Origin: Endomicrobiellum devescovinae
Lineage (GTDB): Bacteria; Elusimicrobiota; Endomicrobiia; Endomicrobiales; Endomicrobiaceae
NCBI GenBank assembly: GCA_031255495.1
Contig: JAIRSK010000043.1
Coordinates: forward strand, 1 to 25,801
Length of the DNA: 25,801 nt
Direction: 5' to 3'
The translations under genes and the position numbers were made by a program. The notes beneath the pieces were generated by a model. That model ran no database searches and was not told the DNA's origin. It worked only from the letters and a program-made list of their open reading frames with translations. Positions 22,871-25,801 of the stretch are shown piece by piece. Every line of letters begins with the position of its first letter. The stretch's first letter is position 1.

Positions 22871-23275
22871 ATGAAAAAATTATTAGTATTTTTATTCTGT
22901 GGACTAGTCTTGTTTGTAACAACAAGTTTTGCTGACTTACCAACGGGTGAAACTAATACAACAAATGTAGAGGCTTTGGAATCTGATCCTACCAAAATAA
23001 AGAAGTTCAGACCTTTAGAAATAAGCTACGCTCTTGCTCCTGTAATATTAGATTTAGAAAATGCTAAGAGCCAATCTCCTAGAGACTCGGATAGAATTAA
23101 ATTTTTGAAGATGAAGAAAAAAGAATATGTGATACTAGCCACCGTCCATTCAGAAGGTGAAAAAATGTGCAATGCGTATAAAAAACTTGCTTTACTTTCT
23201 GAATCAAATGAATCAACTATTGATTACTATCCAACATATGAAAATCTTTGCTTTTTGCCCATAGTAATTAATTAA
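22871..23275 (+). CDS. Small exported protein of unknown function
   Basis: A 134-residue protein with a clear signal peptide (MKKLLVFLFCGLVLFVTTSF, cleavage after S-F-A near residue 21). The Cys at position 10 is inside the hydrophobic core and is not a lipobox. The mature part is soluble and helical (EISYALAPVILDLENAKS and DRIKFLKMKKKEYVILATV), with two cysteines near Cys99 and Cys127 that could form a disulfide in the periplasm. AGAGG precedes the ATG. It has its own promoter and a terminator-like hairpin. No family recognised. Confidence 0.75.
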   Translation: MKKLLVFLFCGLVLFVTTSFADLPTGETNTTNVEALESDPTKIKKFRPLEISYALAPVILDLENAKSQSPRDSDRIKFLKMKKKEYVILATVHSEGEKMCNAYKKLALLSESNESTIDYYPTYENLCFLPIVIN

Positions 23276-23308
23276 TAGCTGAAGTTTATCCATTGTATAA
23301 AATGTACT

Positions 23309-23353
23309 AACAGAACTTGACTATCTATTTCCGATACTCAAGTTCTGTTTTGT
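23309..23353 (+). terminator. Rho-independent terminator of the small secreted protein gene
   Basis: AACAGAACTTGA (23309-23320) pairs perfectly with TCAAGTTCTGTT (23338-23349) around a 17-base loop, followed by TTGTTAATAAG. The stem is only moderately GC-rich. Confidence 0.65.
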
Positions 23354-23413
23354 TAATAAGTTTAATTTTATAGCACGAGTACAATCCATTTATGTTATGA
23401 GCCGTTACAAAAG

Positions 23414-23442
23414 TTGACGGAAAATCGGCTTTTTGGTAGAAT
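23414..23442 (+). promoter_or_regulatory. Promoter of tRNA-Leu
   Basis: TTGACG at 23414-23419 and TAGAAT at 23437-23442 are 17 bases apart; the predicted start near 23449 is about 11 bases before the tRNA 5' end. Confidence 0.75.
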
Positions 23443-23459
23443 AGGGATGTTTTGTGAGA

Positions 23460-23545
23460 GCCGAGGTGGTGGAATTGGCAGACACGTGAGACTCAAAATC
23501 TCAAGTTGCTTAGGCGGCGTGCGGGTTCAAGTCCCGCCCTCGGCA
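23460..23545 (+). tRNA. tRNA-Leu (anticodon CAA)
   Basis: A class II tRNA: acceptor stem GCCGAGG (23460-23466) with CCTCGGC (23538-23544), discriminator A at 23545, anticodon loop CTCAAAA giving anticodon CAA, a long variable arm, and T arm GCGGGTTCAAGTCCCGC. CCA is not encoded, as TTC follows. A run of seven T at 23553-23559 may end transcription. It borders the accessory region to its right. Confidence 0.96.
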
Positions 23546-23587
23546 TTCCGTCTTTTTTTAATTCATCTTCATGACACAATACGAAAT

Positions 23588-23770
23588 ATGCAAATACCTG
23601 CAAGGCTATCTTATATAAATTCTCAAAGTAAGGAAAAATTTGACAAAATTCTTTCTTACTTATACTCATTTCCTTTAAGTATAAACTCTGATTTCTTCAA
23701 ATAAACTAGGAGATTTTATCTTGAAATTACTGTAAGCGAACCTCATAAAATTGACCTAGTCTTCACTTGA
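23588..23770 (+). pseudogene. Possible remnant gene between tRNA-Leu and ibrA
   Basis: Within the roughly 340-base gap after tRNA-Leu a plus-strand frame reads MQIPARLSYINSQSKEKFDK, then ILSYLYSFPLSINSDFFK, a TAA at 23702-23704, and in the same frame TRRFYLEITVSEPHKIDLVF before a TGA at 23768. The text is protein-like on both sides of the TAA, which suggests a gene with a nonsense mutation. No ribosome binding site and no family were recognised, so this is tentative. Confidence 0.3.
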
Positions 23771-23827
23771 CAAACTTAACAAAAATGAATATTTAAGAGT
23801 TATGCAAGCATTTTTTGGATATATAAT
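23767..23827 (+). promoter_or_regulatory. Candidate promoter region of ibrA-ibrB
   Basis: TTGACA (23767-23772) with TATTTA (23790-23795) at 17 bases is one candidate; a perfect TATAAT at 23822-23827 is another but has only a weak -35. Both lie 60-100 bases before the ibrA start. Confidence 0.4.
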
Positions 23828-23888
23828 TAGTTATTAGTTTATAAAATTTTTGAGTAAAATAAAGAGAAGTCTTGAATACTAAAATAAT

Positions 23889-25229
23889 ATGAACAGAATG
23901 ACAAGCAAAAAAGAAAACATTACAATAATGAGGGAAAAGATATATATTGACAAAAACGTTTATGATGCTACTAATGAACGATTAGATATTATTTTTAATG
24001 ATTTTAAGAAAATATACGTTTCTTTTAGTGGAGGAAAAGACAGCGGCGTATTATTAAACATGTGTATAGACAAAGCGCGAAAATTAAACCGCAAAATAGG
24101 ATGCTTATTTATAGATGTAGAAGCGTTTTATTCAACGAGCACCAGTTTTGTAAAAAGGATGATATTTAACAATTTAAGTGTATTAGAGCCATTTTGGGTA
24201 TGTTTGCCTATGAAAAGCCCAAATTCTTTAAGTTATTTAGATCCTACTTGGATATGGTGGGATAAAGACAAGAAAAAGATTTGGGTTCGTGAAATGCCGC
24301 AAAATCAATTTATAATTAATGAGGAAAACAACAAGTTTGACTTTTATGAACAAAATATGTCGTTTGAGAGATTTGTAAAATATTTTGGCTCTTGGTATGG
24401 AAAAGGAGAGAAAACGGCTTGCTTGCTTGGACTGCGAACAGATGAAAGTTTAAATAGGTTTAGAGCAATTTTTTGCAATAATAAAGTAAAATACAAAAAT
24501 TTAGACTATTCAACAAAAATGAACGACATAACATATAATTTTTATCCGTTATACGATTGGACAGTGGCAGACATATGGACTTACAATGCAAAATTCAATA
24601 AAGATTATAATAAATTATACGACTTGTTCTATAAAGCAGGCGTAAATTTTAATAGAATGAGGCTTGACGAGCCTTTTGGCAATGCAGCTAAAGCTGGATT
24701 AAGCCTATTTAAAGTTATTGAGCCACAAACTTGGAGCAAAGTTGTAAACAGAGTTAGCGGGGCAAATTTTGGCAATATTTATAATGGAAACAAAATAATG
24801 AACAGCGCATATATTTTGCCTAAAAATCACACATGGAAAAGTTTCACTAAATTTCTATTAAAGACGCTGCCTGTTGAAACAGCAAATACTTATAAACACA
24901 AATTCATTAAATTCATCAAGTATTGGCATAGAATCGGCTGCCCTGTAGCAGCTGAGGATGTAAAGATTTTAGGAAATAAATACGCAAAGTATATTATAAA
25001 TACTCATAAGTACAGTAATAGAGGAACAAGAGATAAAGAAGTAATTAAATTTAAAAAAATTGTTGACGAGTTGCCTGGACTTGACAATAAGGATGACTAT
25101 CTCACATGGAGAAGAATGGCAATGTGCATAATTAAAAATGATATTGTATGCTACAGTTTATCATTTTCGTTAACAAAAAATTTAACTTTACGGCAAAGAA
25201 AATTAGTGGAAAAATACAAAAAGTTGTAA
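23889..25229 (+). CDS. ibrA: IbrA-like PAPS-reductase-family PP-loop protein with DUF3440
   Basis: A 446-residue protein. The N-terminal adenine-nucleotide alpha-hydrolase domain (about residues 20-235) has the PP-loop YVSFSGGKDSG (about 47-57), a CLFIDVEAFY strand, and LLGLRTDESLNRFRAI, as in phosphoadenylylsulfate reductases. The C-terminal half is DUF3440, with FNRMRLDEPFGNAAKAGLSL, VNRVSGANFGNIY, KYWHRIGCP and YLTWRRMAMCIIKND. This architecture is IbrA, known in E. coli as a co-activator of immunoglobulin-binding protein genes with IbrB and found widely in phages and islands. True sulfate reduction is unlikely: no sulfate-assimilation gene is near. The start is uncertain; the Met at 23928 (MREKIYIDKNVYDATNERLD) also fits, and neither has a good ribosome binding site. 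ibrB follows after 26 bases. Confidence 0.88.
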   Translation: MNRMTSKKENITIMREKIYIDKNVYDATNERLDIIFNDFKKIYVSFSGGKDSGVLLNMCIDKARKLNRKIGCLFIDVEAFYSTSTSFVKRMIFNNLSVLEPFWVCLPMKSPNSLSYLDPTWIWWDKDKKKIWVREMPQNQFIINEENNKFDFYEQNMSFERFVKYFGSWYGKGEKTACLLGLRTDESLNRFRAIFCNNKVKYKNLDYSTKMNDITYNFYPLYDWTVADIWTYNAKFNKDYNKLYDLFYKAGVNFNRMRLDEPFGNAAKAGLSLFKVIEPQTWSKVVNRVSGANFGNIYNGNKIMNSAYILPKNHTWKSFTKFLLKTLPVETANTYKHKFIKFIKYWHRIGCPVAAEDVKILGNKYAKYIINTHKYSNRGTRDKEVIKFKKIVDELPGLDNKDDYLTWRRMAMCIIKNDIVCYSLSFSLTKNLTLRQRKLVEKYKKL

Positions 25230-25255
25230 AAAGTTTAATTTTATCAGGAGTTTTT

Positions 25256-25798
25256 ATGTTTAGAAGTCCAGTATATGATGTTAAAGCAGTTAAAATTAGT
25301 AAAATCAAAGCAAATAATTATAACCCAAATAGAGTTGCGCCTCCGAAAATGAAGCTACTATATGAAAGTATCAAAAATGATGGATACACAATGCCAATAG
25401 TTTGTTATTATGATAAAAAAAAAGATAAGTACATAATAGTTGACGGCTTCCATCGCTACACGATAATGAAACAATACAAAGATATTTATAAACGAGAAAA
25501 TGGAAAGCTGCCAGTAAGTGTAATTAATAAAGATTTAAGCGATAGACTGGCAAGCACTATAAGACATAATAGAGCAAGAGGAAACTCCGATGTTGATTTA
25601 ATATCTAATATAATAGCAGAGCTTATAAAAATAGGAAAAACGGATTCTTGGATATCAAAACATTTAGGGATGTCAGTTGATGAAATTTTAAGATTAAAGC
25701 AGTTAACAGGTCTAGCTTCTTTATTTAAAGATCACAAATTTTCAAAGTCATGGGAACCAAGAGAAATAAAAAATATGTCAATGGATAAAGATATTTAA
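25256..25798 (+). CDS. ibrB: IbrB-like ParB/sulfiredoxin-fold protein
   Basis: A 180-residue partner of IbrA. The ATG at 25256 was chosen because CAGGAG lies 5 bases upstream; the frame is open further back inside ibrA. The ParB N-terminal-like domain shows ANNYNPNRVAPPKMKLLYES, DGYTMPIVCYY, KYIIVDGFHRYTIMK (the D-G-x-H-R nucleotide-binding block) and STIRHNRARGNSD (R-x-N-x-A-R-G, ParB box II-like). A helix-turn-helix-like part follows: IGKTDSWISKHLGMSVDEIL. The family ends near SKSWEP as here, so the protein looks complete. It forms a two-gene operon with ibrA. A role in transcription or in nucleotide-dependent modification is inferred. Confidence 0.88.
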   Translation: MFRSPVYDVKAVKISKIKANNYNPNRVAPPKMKLLYESIKNDGYTMPIVCYYDKKKDKYIIVDGFHRYTIMKQYKDIYKRENGKLPVSVINKDLSDRLASTIRHNRARGNSDVDLISNIIAELIKIGKTDSWISKHLGMSVDEILRLKQLTGLASLFKDHKFSKSWEPREIKNMSMDKDI

Positions 25799-25801
25799 TT
25801 A

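Noticed and set aside
23889..25229. ibrA as a true assimilatory PAPS or APS reductase (cysH)
   Set aside because: The DUF3440 half, the ParB-like partner and the lack of sulfate-assimilation neighbours favour IbrA.
23546..25801. Duplicate of the tRNA-Leu 3' end as an attR site
   Set aside because: I saw no second copy of the T-arm sequence inside the window; one could lie further right.
1..25801. CRISPR array or insertion sequence
   Set aside because: No evenly spaced direct repeats, transposase motifs or paired terminal inverted repeats were found on reading either strand.

Overview
The window is low-GC bacterial DNA with dense, mostly minus-strand operons that overlap by 1 to 14 bases. 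The gene content points to a Gram-negative, anaerobic-type bacterium: Kdo and heptose transferases for a lipopolysaccharide inner core, a long-form pyrophosphate-dependent phosphofructokinase, SecDF-YajC, and a bacterial copy of an archaeal-type 8-oxoguanine glycosylase. I infer Elusimicrobiota, probably an Endomicrobium relative from termite gut, but I recognise this from gene content and codon style only and have not confirmed it.

Layout. Positions 1-87 hold tRNA-Ser(UGA) on the minus strand. Positions 215-850 hold a secreted DUF4097-like protein that converges on a shared bidirectional terminator (884-915). From 13315 down to 925 runs one near-continuous minus-strand gene string: HD phosphohydrolase, tgt, yajC, second HD phosphohydrolase, secD, secF, a MetH-activation-domain-like protein, waaA, an acyltransferase-heptosyltransferase fusion, two more GT9 heptosyltransferases, and pfp. 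It joins queuosine-tRNA modification, protein export, outer-envelope lipid assembly and glycolysis. The ogg gene diverges from its upstream end, and both genes of this divergent pair have a TATAAT box 6-7 bases before the ATG and no Shine-Dalgarno sequence, so both look leaderless.

Positions 14141-14967 are a self-contained transcription unit for an outer-membrane beta-barrel protein, with a consensus promoter and a strong terminator. After it comes a truncated Fic-family gene whose start lies inside a nested inverted repeat. On the minus strand follow nadC-birA, two small two-helix membrane proteins and ybaB. Positions 17947-18529 are a decayed stretch holding a BRO-family phage antirepressor pseudogene.

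Positions 18530-22188 form a complete minus-strand riboflavin operon (ribD, ribE, ribBA, ribH) with its own promoter and an FMN riboswitch. The leader contains complementary segments that suggest a translational on/off switch. A GNAT acetyltransferase and a small secreted protein diverge around a perfect 12-bp inverted repeat.

The right end is accessory: tRNA-Leu(CAA), then about 340 bases of decayed DNA, then an IbrA/IbrB pair (PAPS-reductase-like PP-loop ATPase with DUF3440, plus a ParB-like partner). This cassette is typical of phages and genomic islands and is the best candidate here for a poorly understood system.
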